Below are positions 34,556 to 34,765 of a stretch of DNA of 34,765 nucleotides, piece after piece (within the stretch, counting starts at the first letter, position 1; every line of letters begins with the position of its first letter). Where the stretch lies: contig JAFDYB010000039.1 of assembly GCA_018267655.1 (NCBI GenBank), forward strand, positions 1 to 34,765, in the 5' to 3' direction. Source of the DNA: Bacteroidota bacterium (GTDB lineage Bacteria; Bacteroidota; Bacteroidia; B-17B0; Aurantibacillaceae). The notes below the pieces were generated by a model, which was given only the letters and a program-made list of their open reading frames with translations, was not told the DNA's origin and ran no database searches. A program made the position numbers and the translations under genes.

Positions 34556-34765
34556 CTACCTCACAATTACCGCAAATTGTTTGTAGTTGTTGGCATTGCC
34601 TTTGGTATCGGTGCTTTCTACAATATAAAAATAAGTGCCGGCAGGTAATTTGCCGCCACTGCCTCCTAATACTAAACTGTTGCTGTTACAAGTGCCATCC
34701 CATTTTAAAATTAATACACTATAGCCGTTTTGTAAAACAGGGCTGCTGTTACTTGTGCCGTAAAC
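34556..34765 (-). CDS. C-terminal part of a probable T9SS type B cargo protein (cut by window edge)
   Basis: The minus strand gives 69 residues and a TAG stop at 34556; the start lies beyond the window. The frame reads QNGYSVLILKWDGTCNSNSL, a Gly-rich stretch, then LPAGTYFYIVES and NNYKQFAVIVR. The order W-D-G, LPxGTYxYI and an aromatic-basic last strand fits the gliding-motility-associated (type B) T9SS sorting domain. The protein would be exported through SprA. What the rest of the protein does is not visible. Confidence 0.7.
   Translation of the reverse strand, partial: VYGTSNSSPVLQNGYSVLILKWDGTCNSNSLVLGGSGGKLPAGTYFYIVESTDTKGNANNYKQFAVIVR

Overview
The window is a compact, AT-rich stretch of a Bacteroidota chromosome. 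Four things show this. There is a full-length SprA-type translocon protein of the type IX secretion system (T9SS). Several secreted proteins carry T9SS-type C-terminal sorting domains. Promoters follow the Bacteroidota pattern TTTG...TAnnTTTG. No Shine-Dalgarno motif stands before any annotated start, and many starts are TTG or GTG. The order within the phylum cannot be fixed from these data.

Layout. The left edge (1-71, minus) is the N-terminus of an IS1595-like transposase that runs off the window. A plus-strand block (173-8393) holds a DUF7793-like protein, a lipoprotein, a secreted subtilisin-like protease with a T9SS sorting domain, and a tightly packed run: MFS transporter, CoA-binding protein, outer-membrane-type protein, FAD oxidoreductase, retropepsin-like protease and the ribosomal protein S6 modification ligase RimK. 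A ThiE-like protein closes the block. Converging on it from the minus strand are ruvA and the 2520-residue sprA. A small acidic DUF2795-like gene and a gene-poor 0.9 kb gap follow. The gap holds a hairpin repeat and a possible decayed gene.

The middle (17770-21716) has an MsbA-like ABC exporter divergent from rpmH. The rpmH gene (L34) is only 51 codons long and has a perfect promoter and a strong terminator. Next comes a two-gene operon: an ECF sigma factor, then a membrane protein that joins an anti-sigma-like cytoplasmic segment, one membrane helix and a periplasmic trypsin-like (Deg-type) protease with an intact triad. This fusion is the most unusual item in the window.

The right part (21722-34229) is mostly minus-strand. 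It holds rsmA and prfB; prfB needs the classical +1 programmed frameshift and begins inside an HTTM-like membrane protein gene. After a divergent GT87-like glycosyltransferase comes a large PKD/T9SS type B surface protein. The final block is a complete iron-sulfur assembly operon, transcribed sufA-B-C-D-S-E, then a SufT/MIP18-like gene, with folB just downstream. The right edge holds a GC-richer repeat-like element and the C-terminus of another probable T9SS type B cargo protein.

How the genes fit together. SprA is the outer-membrane channel through which the S8 protease, the PKD protein and the right-edge protein would be exported. The suf genes form one pathway. rpmH, rimK, rsmA and prfB all serve the ribosome or translation. 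No tRNA, rRNA or CRISPR array was seen.
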